DNA of 54,018 bases from Candidatus Acetothermia bacterium (GTDB lineage Bacteria; Bipolaricaulota; Bipolaricaulia; RBG-16-55-9; DRXL01): NCBI GenBank assembly GCA_022683945.1, contig JAJHSH010000025.1, forward strand, positions 1 to 54,018. The letters are read 5' to 3'. The notes under the pieces were generated by a model. The model searched no databases. It worked only from the letters and a program-made list of their open reading frames with translations, and had not been told where the DNA came from. Of this stretch, positions 41,278 through 50,071 are shown in pieces. A program made the position numbers and the translations under genes. Each line of letters opens with the position of its first letter. The stretch's first letter is position 1.

Positions 41278-42553
41278 TCAGCATGAGCTCCAAGAATGGC
41301 TCGTTGCTCTTCGTTTGTTTCATGCGCGAGATGATCAATTCCAAGGCTTTTTGCTTGTCGTTCATGTCGCCGATCAGTTTGCGCAGCACCCAGATGCGCC
41401 GCAGGACTTTTTCGGAGAGGAGCAGCTCTTCTTTGCGCGTTCCGGAGACTTCGAGATCAATTGCCGGGAAGATGCGCTTGTTGGCCAAGTCGCGTTCGAG
41501 CACCAGTTCCATATTGCCGGTGCCCTTGAATTCTTCGAAGACGACTTGATCCAACCGTGAGCCAGTGTCTACTAACGCGGTCCCAATGATCGTAAGGCTG
41601 CCGCCGTCTTTGATGTTGCGCGCCGCGCCGAAGAACTCTTTGGGCTTATAAAGTGCCGTAGGGTCCATGCCCCCGGAGAGCAGTTTCCCGCTGGGGGAGA
41701 TCGCCAGATTATACGCGCGCGCCAGCCGCGTGATCGAGTCCATTAAGATAACGACGTCGCGCCCCATCTCCACCAAGCGCTTGGCCTTAGAGATGACCAG
41801 TTCGGCGATCTTGCAATGGATCTCCGGCTTCTGATCGAACGTCGCTGCGACCACATCTCCGGCGGAGATCGACTCGCGAAAATCGGTCACTTCTTCAGGG
41901 CGCTCGTCCACCAAAAGAACAATGAGATAGACTTCGGGATGATTCGCGATGATCCCGTGCGCGATGTGCTTGAGCAACGTGGTCTTGCCGGCCTTCGGCG
42001 GCGAGACGATCAGCCCGCGCTGGCCCTTGCCGATGGGAGCAAAGAGATCTATTATTCTCGTAGAAAGCTCATCGGGATCGTGCTCTAATTTCAGATGTTC
42101 TCTAGGGTGATAGGGAATCAGATCTTCGAAGGCGACACGGCTGCGCACGACTTCGGGGTCTTCAAAATTGATCGCCTCGACCTTCAGCAGAGCGCAGTAC
42201 TTTTCGTCGTCCTTGGGGGGGCGCACGACGCCGCTCACCACGTCGCCGTCTTTGAGGCTGAAGCGCTTGATCTGCGATGGGGAGACATAGATATCGTGCG
42301 AGCCGGGCAGGCAAGACTTGTCGCGCAAGAAGCCGAACCCGCCCTCGGGAAGGACCTCCAAGACTCCGTCTTTGAAGTGAAGACCCTTCTTCTCCGCTTG
42401 CGCTTTCAAGATCGCAAAGACCAGCTCTTCTTTCTTGATGCGCCCGCGGCCATTGATGTTAAACCGCTCGGCCAGACTGCGCAGCTCCGAGATCTCTTTT
42501 TGTTTTAAGTCGGATATGTCCAGCATCTCTTGTGGTTGCTGTTGTTCGCTCAT
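41270..42553 (-). CDS. rho: Transcription termination factor Rho
   Basis: This 427-residue hexameric RNA helicase has the Rho N-terminal and cold-shock-like RNA-binding domains (about 5-130, GVLEVLPEGGFGFLRD, DIYVSPSQIKRF). The RecA-like core carries P-loop SPPKAGKTTLLK, Walker B VVILMDSITRLARAYN and the Q/R-loop region. ATG 42553 is chosen since AGGAGGTG lies 6 bases upstream. A 17-codon ORF overlaps this start by ATGA, and a promoter lies in the end of glyA. Confidence 0.97.
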   Translation of the reverse strand: MSEQQQPQEMLDISDLKQKEISELRSLAERFNINGRGRIKKEELVFAILKAQAEKKGLHFKDGVLEVLPEGGFGFLRDKSCLPGSHDIYVSPSQIKRFSLKDGDVVSGVVRPPKDDEKYCALLKVEAINFEDPEVVRSRVAFEDLIPYHPREHLKLEHDPDELSTRIIDLFAPIGKGQRGLIVSPPKAGKTTLLKHIAHGIIANHPEVYLIVLLVDERPEEVTDFRESISAGDVVAATFDQKPEIHCKIAELVISKAKRLVEMGRDVVILMDSITRLARAYNLAISPSGKLLSGGMDPTALYKPKEFFGAARNIKDGGSLTIIGTALVDTGSRLDQVVFEEFKGTGNMELVLERDLANKRIFPAIDLEVSGTRKEELLLSEKVLRRIWVLRKLIGDMNDKQKALELIISRMKQTKSNEPFLELMLNE

Positions 42554-42603
42554 GGTGGGCACCTCCTGGCAACTAAGACAATCGGGAAAGAAACTCCTCT
42601 CAT
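42550..42603 (-). CDS. Putative 17-residue leader peptide of rho
   Basis: The short ORF encodes MRGVSFPIVLVARRCPP. It has AAAGGAG 11 bases before its ATG and ends with TGA inside the rho ATG (ATGA), so translation could be coupled. E. coli rho has a longer leader peptide, rhoL, and autoregulates within that leader. The present ORF is not similar in sequence, so equivalence is inferred from position only. Confidence 0.45.
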   Translation of the reverse strand: MRGVSFPIVLVARRCPP

Positions 42604-42712
42604 TGAGATTTGCGCTCCTTTGGTCTTTCCGCAGGTGCTCTCGACGGTTTGTGCAAGCGAGATGTCAACAATCGGACGAACTGAAAGAAGCGCTATGTGA
42701 GTTGTTAAAAGT

Positions 42713-42741
42713 ATTATAGCATTCCCCCGCTCACTTGACAA
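42713..42741 (-). promoter_or_regulatory. Promoter of rho within the end of glyA
   Basis: TTGTCA (42741-42736), 17 bases, TATAAT (42718-42713) on the minus strand. The TATAAT box overlaps the glyA stop region. The leader before rho is about 155 bases. Confidence 0.75.
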
Positions 42742-44003
42742 GTCCCCGCGTCTTTGTCTTCGTCTTCATCTTCATCATAGAGCGGAAACCGCTCGCAGAG
42801 CCGGCGTGTGCGTTTACGAGCCTCTTCCGCGCTGATCTTCTTTGCCAATACATCTGCGATGATCTCGGCGATGCTCTCCATCTCTGCCGGTCCCATGCCG
42901 CGGGTGGTGACTGCCGGGGTGCCCAGACGGATGCCGCTGGTGAGATTGGGCTTGCGCAGATCATACGGGATGGCGTTCTTGTTGACCGTGATCCCGACGC
43001 GCTCTAGTTGGCGTTCGGCATCTGCTCCCGTGAGGTTCTGCGCTGTCAGATCCACCAAGAGCAGATGGGTGTCCGTGCCGCCGGCGACAAGCCGAAAGTC
43101 GCGCTCCGAGAGCGCTCTTGCCAGCGCGCGCGCGTTTTCTACCACGCGCTGTTGATAGCGCTGAAATTCCGGCTGCAGGGCCTCTTGAAAGGCCACGGCC
43201 TTGGCGGCGATGACGTGCATCAGGGGCCCGCCTTGGTCTCCGGGAAAGACCGATTTGTCAATGATCTCTGCGAATCTTGCGCGACAGAGTATGGCGCCGC
43301 CGCGCGGCCCCCGCAAGGTCTTGTGCGTCGTGGTTGTGACGAAGTCTGCCCACGGAATAGGTGACGGATGTACCCCCACGGCGATCAATCCCGCGATATG
43401 GGCCATATCCACCATCAAGTGAGCCTCGACACTCTGGGCGATCTCGCGAAAGCGCTGAAAATCTATAATTCTGGGGTAGGCGCTCGCCCCGCACACAATT
43501 AATTTGGGCTTGTGGGCCAACGCCAAGCGCTGGACTTCATCATAGTCAATCCGTTCCGTCTCACGGGAGACGCCATATTGAACAATCTGAAAGAGTTTAC
43601 CCGAGACGCTCACTTTATGCCCGTGCGAGAGATGCCCCCCGTGAGCCAGCGCCATGCTCAAGATAGTCTCTCCGGGTTCTAGCACGGCAAAATAGACGGC
43701 GAGATTGGCTTGAGTGCCCGAATGGGGTTGGACATTGGCGTGTTCTGCTCCAAAGAGCTTTTTCATTCTCTCTATGGCCAGCTCCTCTACAACATCCACC
43801 CACTCGCAGCCGCCGTAGTAACGCCGACCGGGGTAGCCTTCGGCGTACTTGCTCGTCAGCACCGAGCCTTGGGCCTCCAAAACAGCCAGCGATGGGAAAT
43901 TCTCCGAAGCGATCAGCTCAAGAGAATAGCGTTGGCGCTCTAATTCTTTCTGAACGGCTCGATGGACTTCCGGGTCGACCTGCGCTAAAGCAGCAAGTTG
44001 CAT
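42714..44003 (-). CDS. glyA: Serine hydroxymethyltransferase
   Basis: This 429-residue PLP enzyme converts serine and tetrahydrofolate to glycine and methylene-THF. Markers are [52 protein letters not shown] and the PLP Lys in [14 protein letters not shown]. It ends with an unusual acidic tail ([11 protein letters not shown]). With gcvH/gcvPA in the same window it points to glycine-linked one-carbon metabolism. It follows rpiB by 3 bases, with an AGAGGG site. Confidence 0.97.
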   Translation of the reverse strand: MQLAALAQVDPEVHRAVQKELERQRYSLELIASENFPSLAVLEAQGSVLTSKYAEGYPGRRYYGGCEWVDVVEELAIERMKKLFGAEHANVQPHSGTQANLAVYFAVLEPGETILSMALAHGGHLSHGHKVSVSGKLFQIVQYGVSRETERIDYDEVQRLALAHKPKLIVCGASAYPRIIDFQRFREIAQSVEAHLMVDMAHIAGLIAVGVHPSPIPWADFVTTTTHKTLRGPRGGAILCRARFAEIIDKSVFPGDQGGPLMHVIAAKAVAFQEALQPEFQRYQQRVVENARALARALSERDFRLVAGGTDTHLLLVDLTAQNLTGADAERQLERVGITVNKNAIPYDLRKPNLTSGIRLGTPAVTTRGMGPAEMESIAEIIADVLAKKISAEEARKRTRRLCERFPLYDEDEDEDKDAGTCQVSGGML

Positions 44004-44006
44004 AGC

Positions 44007-44441
44007 TTAGCCCTCTTTCGCTGTGATCTTCTCTATGCGTCGCTGGTGACGACCTCCCGCGAACTCTTCGGCCAACCAAATTGTGACGATCTCGGCAGCG
44101 AGTCCGGGGCCAAGGACACGACCGCCAAAACAGAGAATATTTGCGTCGTTATCGCGTCGGCTCATCTTGGCAGAGTAGACATCACTACAAGCGGCTGCGC
44201 GAATGCCCTTCACTTTATTGGCCGCGATGGCCATCCCAATCCCAGTGCCACAGATCAAAATCCCTCGGTCAAACTCACCGGATGCTACGGCCTGGGCAAC
44301 GGCAAACGCTATATCAGGATAGTCTACCGACTCTGAAGCGAAAACGCCAACGTCGTGCACCGTATCTCCTTGCAGTACTCCGGCTAAAAGAGTCTGCTTG
44401 AGCGCCAGACCGTTGTGATCAGAACCGATGGCGATTTTCAT
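44007..44441 (-). CDS. rpiB: Ribose-5-phosphate isomerase B
   Basis: This 144-residue RpiB/LacAB-family enzyme has KIAIGSDHNGLALKQ, VGVFASESVDYPDIA, ILICGTGIGMAIAANKVKGI and the ACSDVYSAKMSR block. It interconverts ribose-5-phosphate and ribulose-5-phosphate in the pentose phosphate pathway. An operon with glyA is common in bacteria and is kept here. A palindromic repeat precedes the gene. Confidence 0.96.
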   Translation of the reverse strand: MKIAIGSDHNGLALKQTLLAGVLQGDTVHDVGVFASESVDYPDIAFAVAQAVASGEFDRGILICGTGIGMAIAANKVKGIRAAACSDVYSAKMSRRDNDANILCFGGRVLGPGLAAEIVTIWLAEEFAGGRHQRRIEKITAKEG

Positions 44442-44442
44442 T

Positions 44443-44518
44443 TAACCCCTCCCCTGGCCCCTCCCCTAAAGCGGGAGGGGAACGCCACTTCCCTTTAGGG
44501 AAGGGGTTGGGGGTTAGG
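44443..44518. repeat. CCCTCACCC-type palindromic repeat, double hairpin
   Basis: CCCCTCCCCTGGCCCCTCCC with CGGGAGGGG, then CTTCCCTTTAGGGAAGGGG and TTGGGGGTTAGG form two adjacent hairpins of the family. It occupies most of the gap between the glycosyltransferase stop and rpiB. Confidence 0.75.
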
Positions 44519-44530
44519 TCGCAGGGAATC

Positions 44531-45190
44531 TTATCCCACGCGCGTGAAGACCGAACGAACATAATCGCTGTACATCTTGAAGCGTGAAACCAAGCCTCTA
44601 GAGAGCCCGCGCTTCTCTTCTTTCATCACGTGGGTCACGCCGTCCAGTTCTACCGTCCCCTGAACCCAGCCCTCTTTGAATGAGAGTTTCGTCAGGGCAA
44701 TCTCCACGCCGAATTCCAAGTGTCGAACCCTCCTTTGCAGGCGCTCCCAAAGGGACTTGCGCAAGACTCTCTGCCCCGACAGATAGGGAGCAACGGCTTG
44801 GGCAAGATCTGTATTGAATCGTCCATGCCGGAAGACGCCTACGACCATATCGTACTCGTTGGTGAAGTAAGCGTCGAGCATTCGCAGGATGTGATCCGGG
44901 TGCAGGCCGACAAGATCGGCGTCGAGAAAGAGCAAAGTTTCGTAGCGCGCGTGCCGGACACCGGCATCGAGCGCCGCGGCTTTGCCTTGGTTGGTCGGAA
45001 GCGATATCACATAGGCACCGTGACGGCGGGCTACTTGAACTGTCCCGTCCGTCGAGCCGTCGTCCACAACGATCACCTGACGGATCGCCGGGACTTTTGT
45101 TAATGGCTCCAAGACAGCGGCGATCCGCTCGGCCTCATTGTAGGCCGGGATAACGACGGAAACCCGCACGACGCGTTGAGAGGAACTCAT
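44531..45190 (-). CDS. Family 2 glycosyltransferase
   Basis: This protein of about 219 residues has a GT-A fold with VSVVIPAYNEAERIAAVLEP, the VVDDGSTDGT nucleotide site and LFLDADLVGL holding the D-x-D metal motif. It lacks membrane helices, and the short form suggests a soluble polyprenyl- or glycan-sugar transferase. The acceptor is unknown. ATG 45190 is preferred to GTG 45199, which lies too close to the -10 box. It is divergent from proC. Confidence 0.88.
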   Translation of the reverse strand: MSSSQRVVRVSVVIPAYNEAERIAAVLEPLTKVPAIRQVIVVDDGSTDGTVQVARRHGAYVISLPTNQGKAAALDAGVRHARYETLLFLDADLVGLHPDHILRMLDAYFTNEYDMVVGVFRHGRFNTDLAQAVAPYLSGQRVLRKSLWERLQRRVRHLEFGVEIALTKLSFKEGWVQGTVELDGVTHVMKEEKRGLSRGLVSRFKMYSDYVRSVFTRVG

Positions 45191-45204
45191 TGCTGACACA
45201 GATT

Positions 45205-45233
45205 ATTGTACGTATCGGGGTCAGTGAAGTCAA
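45205..45233 (-). promoter_or_regulatory. Promoter of glycosyltransferase gene
   Basis: TTGACT (45233-45228), 17 bases, TACAAT (45210-45205), then 14 bases to ATG 45190. Confidence 0.6.
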
Positions 45234-45249
45234 GTCTTTGTTAGTCTTC

Positions 45250-45278
45250 TTGATCTCTATGGAACTTTCAGCTATGCT
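45250..45278 (+). promoter_or_regulatory. Promoter of leaderless proC
   Basis: TTGATC (45250-45255), 17 bases, TATGCT (45273-45278), then 10 bases to ATG 45289. Earlier in-frame ATGs at 45259 and 45274 lie within the promoter. Confidence 0.6.
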
Positions 45279-45288
45279 CAACAGCGCT

Positions 45289-46104
45289 ATGCTCCAAGAG
45301 ACGAAGATTGCTATTATTGGGATGGGCAAGATCGGCAGCGCCTTGGCCAGCAGCCTCGTGCGCAACAAGATCGTCCTCCCAGAGAACCTAATCGGGACGA
45401 CGGGCCATCGTGAGAGCGCTTTAGAAGCCTCCAAAAGATACGGACTCAAAGTGCTAACCGACAGCATCAAAGCCGTAGAAGCTTCGGATATTGTGATTCT
45501 CGCGGTCAAACCCCAGACGATGAAGAGAGTTCTTTCCGAGATCAAAGACGCACTGCGCCCAGAGCACTTGGTGATTACGCTTGCCGCCGCGCGCACGACA
45601 CGCTTCATCGAAGAACAATTCGAGAAGAACATCGCAGTAGTGCGAGCGATGCCCAACACGCCCTGCTTGGTCAACGCGGGGATGACCGTGCTCTGTCCGG
45701 GGCGCTCTGCAAAAGAAGAGCACGTGCAGATCGCAAAGGAGATCTTCTCAGCCGTAGGCTTGGTCGCCGTGATAGACAACGAAGAACTGATGGACGCGGT
45801 GACGGCGCTCTCCGGGAGCGGGCCGGCTTATGCGTATATTATGATCGAAGCGCTTGCCGAGGGCGGGGTCAAAGTCGGGCTGCCCCGTTCGCTTTCGACC
45901 GTCTTGGCGGCTCAGTCTCTCTTGGGGGCGGCCAAGATGGTGCTGGAGAGCAACGAGCATCCGGCCAAGCTCAAAGACGAAGTGACGACTCCCGCAGGCG
46001 TGACGATTGACGGCATCATGGCTCTCGAAGACGGCGGGATTCGCGTCACACTCATAAAGACTGTAGATCGCGCCACCGAGAAGTCAAAAGAGTTGTCGCA
46101 GTGA
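45289..46104 (+). CDS. proC: Pyrroline-5-carboxylate reductase
   Basis: This 271-residue NAD(P)H enzyme catalyses the last step of proline synthesis. It has the Rossmann motif IAIIGMGKIGSALASSL, VRAMPNTPCLVNAGMTVL and the signature GSGPAYAYIMIEALAEGG with DEVTTPAGVTIDGI. ATG 45289 gives the usual N-terminus and lies 10 bases after a -10 box. The longer frame starting at 45190 is rejected. Confidence 0.96.
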   Translation: MLQETKIAIIGMGKIGSALASSLVRNKIVLPENLIGTTGHRESALEASKRYGLKVLTDSIKAVEASDIVILAVKPQTMKRVLSEIKDALRPEHLVITLAAARTTRFIEEQFEKNIAVVRAMPNTPCLVNAGMTVLCPGRSAKEEHVQIAKEIFSAVGLVAVIDNEELMDAVTALSGSGPAYAYIMIEALAEGGVKVGLPRSLSTVLAAQSLLGAAKMVLESNEHPAKLKDEVTTPAGVTIDGIMALEDGGIRVTLIKTVDRATEKSKELSQ

Positions 46105-46143
46105 GCGACGCGCATGCTCTTCTTGTCGCCCTGAATCGCTTGC

Positions 46144-46173
46144 TTGACGGCGGGCGGGTCTATCCCGTAGAAT
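46144..46173 (+). promoter_or_regulatory. Promoter of lgt
   Basis: TTGACG (46144-46149), 18 bases, TAGAAT (46168-46173), followed by GAGGAG before ATG 46206. Confidence 0.65.
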
Positions 46174-46205
46174 GCCAACAGCTTTATCAGACGAAGAGGA
46201 GTCGC

Positions 46206-47084
46206 ATGAACCCGGTTTTGGTCGAGATTCCGATGCCGTTTGGCTGGAGCAACCTGCAAATTCGCTACTACGGTGTGATGTACGTCGTTGCTATCTTAGT
46301 GGGCATCTGGCTGACGCGCCGCCTCGCCGCGCGCCGCGGGCTCGCGCTCACCCTCGATGATATTCTCGATTTTGTGCTGATGACCGTCCCCGTTGCGATC
46401 ATTGGAGCACGACTCTACTATGTTGCCTTTCAGTGGTCGAGCTTCTATCTCCCGGACAATTGGGGGCAAACACTCATAAATATTATCGCCATTTGGGAAG
46501 GCGGCTTGGCCATTCACGGCGGAATTCTCGCCGGGCTGCTGATGCTCTGGGTCTTCTGTCGCGTGAAGAGAGTACCCTTCTGGGCTTTCGCCGATGCGGT
46601 CGCTCCCGGTATGATTCTCGGACAAGCATTGGGACGTTTTGGGAACTTCATGAACGGCGATGCTTATGGAACGCCCATCGGTCCGGAGTGGCCGGCTTGG
46701 TTGGATTGGGTCGGCGTCGTCTACGCTCCGGGAACACCCGGACACCAGCAATGGGGTCACATCCCCACCCATCCCGCTATGCTCTACGAGATGGCCGGAG
46801 ATCTCGTAATCTTTGGGCTTCTTCTCTGGTTGGGGCGCAAGAACTTTCAAGACGGTTTCATCACGGCGCTTTATGCAATACTCTATTCGCTCTTGCGCTT
46901 CGGGGTAGAGTTCTTGCGGGCCGATGCGCTCTGGCTCATCCCCGATACCCTGCGCGCCGCCCAAGTGATCAGCGTTCTCTTTATGATCTTCTTTGGAGCG
47001 TTGATCTTCTGGAAGAGGCTTTACACGCGACGGCCCGTGACGGCGACGGTCGCACCCACCACGGAATCTGTAGCTCAAAGCTGA
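46206..47084 (+). CDS. lgt: Prolipoprotein diacylglyceryl transferase
   Basis: This protein of about 292 residues has seven predicted membrane segments. IRYYGVMYVVAILVGIWLT, GGLAIHGGILAGLL, and the signature GQALGRFGNFMNGDAYGTP with the essential Arg and Asn match Lgt. It transfers diacylglycerol from phosphatidylglycerol to the lipobox Cys. ATG 46206 follows GAGGAG; the longer frame from 46101 overlaps proC and is rejected. The 3' end overlaps the convergent lptB by 10 bases. Confidence 0.96.
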   Translation: MNPVLVEIPMPFGWSNLQIRYYGVMYVVAILVGIWLTRRLAARRGLALTLDDILDFVLMTVPVAIIGARLYYVAFQWSSFYLPDNWGQTLINIIAIWEGGLAIHGGILAGLLMLWVFCRVKRVPFWAFADAVAPGMILGQALGRFGNFMNGDAYGTPIGPEWPAWLDWVGVVYAPGTPGHQQWGHIPTHPAMLYEMAGDLVIFGLLLWLGRKNFQDGFITALYAILYSLLRFGVEFLRADALWLIPDTLRAAQVISVLFMIFFGALIFWKRLYTRRPVTATVAPTTESVAQS

Positions 47085-47794
47085 AAATCTTCGCCCAGAT
47101 AGAAGCGACGCGCCAGAGCGTGCGCGGCGATCTCCGCGGGGGTTCCCGATAAGAGAATCTGCCCTTCGTTGAGCAGATACGCGTAATCGGTCACTTTGAG
47201 CGTCTCTCGCACGTTGTGATCCGTAATAATAATCCCGATGCCGTCAGCAGCAAGTTGACGGATAATCTGCTGGATCTCGGCCACCGAGAGCGGATCAATT
47301 CCGGAGAAGGGTTCGTCTAATAAGAGAAACTTCGGATCGGTAGCCAAGGCGCGGGTGATCTCGACGCGGCGGCGCTCGCCCGCGGAGAGCGTATCGGCCT
47401 GCTGATAGGCCAGATGAGCGATGCCCAGTTTTTGCAAGAGCGCCAGCGCGCGCGCGTGGCGCTGTGCACGGGACTTTTCGCAACGCTCTAAGACCGTCAG
47501 CACGTTCTCTAAAGCGCTGAGTTTGCGAAAGACCGAAGTCTCTTGCGGGAGATAGTGAATCCCCAGTCGCGCCCGCCGATAGAACGGCCAGTGCCCGATC
47601 GGCTTGCCGTCGAGTAGGATCTCGCCCGACTCATGGGCGATCAGCCCGGTGATCATATAGAACGTCGTCGTCTTGCCCGCCCCGTTGGGACCTAAAAGCC
47701 CCGTGACCCTGCCGCTGGGAATGTGAAGCGAGACGCCATTGACGATCAGTCGGCGCCCGTACCGCTTGACCAACGCTTCGGTCTGTAAGATCAT
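47075..47794 (-). CDS. lptB: LPS export ABC transporter ATP-binding protein
   Basis: This 239-residue ATPase has GPNGAGKTTTFYMITGLI, Q-loop HYLPQETSVFRKLSALENV, signature LSAGERRRVEITRAL, Walker B FLLLDEPFSGIDP and ITDHNVRETLKV. The TSVFRKLS segment is typical of LptB. It powers transfer of LPS from the inner membrane through LptC. It overlaps lptC by 4 bases (ATGA). Confidence 0.94.
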   Translation of the reverse strand: MILQTEALVKRYGRRLIVNGVSLHIPSGRVTGLLGPNGAGKTTTFYMITGLIAHESGEILLDGKPIGHWPFYRRARLGIHYLPQETSVFRKLSALENVLTVLERCEKSRAQRHARALALLQKLGIAHLAYQQADTLSAGERRRVEITRALATDPKFLLLDEPFSGIDPLSVAEIQQIIRQLAADGIGIIITDHNVRETLKVTDYAYLLNEGQILLSGTPAEIAAHALARRFYLGEDFQL

Positions 47795-48339
47795 CGTTGC
47801 TCTTGGGGATTTTTCAAGTGCAGACGGGCTTCGCTCTTGATGGTCGCCAGCCCCGTCTCGGTGGCATACTCAAAGCCCTGCCCGCTCAGCTCGAAATCGG
47901 CGCTCATCACCCGGATCGCTGCATCGGTGTAGAGAAGCTTCTTCTGAGCTTCCCAGCGCAAGTCTTCGGTAGTGAAAGAGAACTCATCTCCCGTAGCGTC
48001 TATAGTACCTATGAGTCTCATGTCTCCCGTGCGGTGCTCCAAGCGAGCTTGCGGAGCTTTCACAATAAGCGCTTTGCGATTCTCTCTGTCGAAGAAACTG
48101 AGAGTAACTTCGGTCGCTATGCTCTCCGTATCGAACGTCTCGATCTGGCGCGCTTGTAGTTCCCAGAGCTTACGCCCGTCTGTGTCGTGTTTGACGAGGC
48201 GCGCTCCGGCGACGGTGATGGCCGGTGCGTGCAAAGTGTGGTCATCGCGAAGGAGCAGGGGCCCCCCTGAGCGCAGCCCGTAGATCACGAGCAGGAGCGC
48301 GCCGAGGCTCAGCGCGCCGAAGAAGATCTTTCGAGACAT
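47791..48339 (-). CDS. lptC: LPS export system protein LptC-like
   Basis: This 182-residue protein has an N-terminal membrane anchor (about 4-22) and a periplasmic beta-jellyroll (about 40-180) with the LptC pattern [51 protein letters not shown] and [11 protein letters not shown]. It links LptB2FG to LptA. Its start lies 31 bases inside the 3' end of pyrG. LptF/G and LptA genes are not in the window. Confidence 0.88.
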   Translation of the reverse strand: MSRKIFFGALSLGALLLVIYGLRSGGPLLLRDDHTLHAPAITVAGARLVKHDTDGRKLWELQARQIETFDTESIATEVTLSFFDRENRKALIVKAPQARLEHRTGDMRLIGTIDATGDEFSFTTEDLRWEAQKKLLYTDAAIRVMSADFELSGQGFEYATETGLATIKSEARLHLKNPQEQR

Positions 48340-49904
48340 TTCTCTACGAACCCTAAAAAGAGCGGGCGCGGCTGCGTCGGGCGCGATTTGAACTCCGGAT
48401 GAAATTGTGAAGCCATAAAATACGGATGATCGGCGAGTTCTAAGATCTCCATGCGCCGGCCATCGGGAGATTTTCCGCTGAATTTAAGTCCCGCAGCTTC
48501 CAATGGCCCAATATATTTGGGATTGACTTCATAGCGATGGCGATGGCGCTCGGAGATCTCCGTAGTTTTATAAAGTTTGAGCGCGCGCGTGCCCCGAACG
48601 ATCATCACGGGATAGGCTCCCAAGCGCATCGTAGCGCCCTTCTCAGAGAGAGTCTGTTGCTCCGGCATCAGATCAATCACGGGATGGGGCGTGGGGCCGA
48701 ATTCGGTGCTGTTGGCTTCTTTGAGTCCCAAAACGTTGCGGGCGAACTCGACGACCGCCAACTGAAAACCGTAACAGATCCCCAAGAAGGGGATCTGACG
48801 CGTACGCGCGCAGTGAATAGCCCTGATCTTGCCCTCCGCGCCGCGATGGCCAAATCCCACCGGGACAATAACGCCATCTACGCTCTCTAGAAGCTGCTCG
48901 GAGAACTGATCGGCCTCCAGCCAGATGATCTCGATGGACACGCCCAGCGCCGCTCCTGCGTGGGTCAACGCTTCGGTATAGCTCACGTAGCTGTCTTGTA
49001 AATCGGTGTACTTGCCCACGAGGGCGATACGGGTTTTTGCTCTGGGATGAGCAATCGCTTCTGTGAAGGCGCGCCACTCCAGCAGGTCGCGTTTCTGTGA
49101 GGTGAGCGAGAGCCGTCTTAAGAGCAGATCGGTCAGCCCCTGCTCTTCAAAATCCAAGGGCACCCTATAGATCGAAGGAGCGTGAGGGGCGCTGATGACC
49201 GCTTCGACGGGAACGTCACAAAAGAGCGCGATCTTTTTTCGGATAGACTCTTTGAGCGGCTGGTCGCTGCGCCCGATGATAATATCAGGCTGAATCCCGA
49301 TCGCGCGCAGCTCTTTGACCGAGTGCTGGGTGGGTTTTGTCTTCTGCTCGCCCACCGCCGAGACGGTGGGCACCAACGTCGTATGGACGAAGGTGCAGTG
49401 GGCGTCGCCCAGTTCTTGATGCATCTGGCGGATGGCTTCTAAGAAGGGCATGGACTCGATGTCGCCGACCGTGCCGCCGACTTCGACGAGGACGACCTCG
49501 GCGCGGGTGCGTTCGGCCACCCGACGGATGCACGACTTGATCTCGTCGGTAATATGCGGGATGATCTGCACGGTAGCGCCGAGATAGTCTCCGCGTCGCT
49601 CTTTTTCGATGACGCTCTTATAGATCTTGCCGGTGGTGATATTATGGTCCTTGGTGAGATCTGTATTGAGAAATCGCTCGTAGCTGCCCAAGTCCATATC
49701 TACTTCGCCGCCGTCCTCTAAGACAAAGACTTCGCCATGCTGGTAGGGGTTCATCGTACCGGCGTCGCAATTTAAGTACGGGTCTATTTTGATCGCGGTG
49801 ACGGCCAGACCGCGAGACTGGAGCAGCAGCGCGATAGAAGAAGCGCTGATCCCCTTGCCCAGTCCCGAGAGCACACCACCGGTCACAAAGACGAATTTGG
49901 CCAC
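48309..49904 (-). CDS. pyrG: CTP synthase
   Basis: This 531-residue enzyme aminates UTP with ammonia from glutamine. It has the synthetase start [38 protein letters not shown] and [18 protein letters not shown]. The class I glutaminase domain has nucleophile [12 protein letters not shown] and His-Glu in HPEFKSRP. The start is GTG 49904 after AAAGGA. It precedes lptCB in one operon with overlapping genes. Confidence 0.97.
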   Translation of the reverse strand: MAKFVFVTGGVLSGLGKGISASSIALLLQSRGLAVTAIKIDPYLNCDAGTMNPYQHGEVFVLEDGGEVDMDLGSYERFLNTDLTKDHNITTGKIYKSVIEKERRGDYLGATVQIIPHITDEIKSCIRRVAERTRAEVVLVEVGGTVGDIESMPFLEAIRQMHQELGDAHCTFVHTTLVPTVSAVGEQKTKPTQHSVKELRAIGIQPDIIIGRSDQPLKESIRKKIALFCDVPVEAVISAPHAPSIYRVPLDFEEQGLTDLLLRRLSLTSQKRDLLEWRAFTEAIAHPRAKTRIALVGKYTDLQDSYVSYTEALTHAGAALGVSIEIIWLEADQFSEQLLESVDGVIVPVGFGHRGAEGKIRAIHCARTRQIPFLGICYGFQLAVVEFARNVLGLKEANSTEFGPTPHPVIDLMPEQQTLSEKGATMRLGAYPVMIVRGTRALKLYKTTEISERHRHRYEVNPKYIGPLEAAGLKFSGKSPDGRRMEILELADHPYFMASQFHPEFKSRPTQPRPLFLGFVEKCLERSSSAR

Positions 49905-49991
49905 AGAAAAATCCTTTCGCTTTGCCTAGCTATCAGCAAAAGTATATCACAAATTTTTGGCCAAGCCTAGGAAGCAAGGGAGTCGGCTGAC

Positions 49992-50020
49992 TTGCCGAAC
50001 GGAGCCAAATCGCTTATGCT
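49992..50020 (+). promoter_or_regulatory. Promoter of Crp/Fnr-type regulator gene
   Basis: TTGCCG (49992-49997), 17 bases, TATGCT (50015-50020) in the 167-base divergent gap after pyrG. The leader to ATG 50072 is about 45 bases. Confidence 0.5.
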
Positions 50021-50071
50021 ATTTATAAGAACGTAGTTCAGTGCGAACACGGTACCTAGAGAAGCTATAGC

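Noticed and set aside
42604..42741. Upstream part of the 63-residue open frame before rho
   Set aside because: It covers the promoter itself; only the last 17 codons have a suitable ribosome site.
46296..47078. 260-residue minus-strand open frame opposite lgt
   Set aside because: It has the charged, low-complexity composition of an antisense shadow, and lgt is certain.
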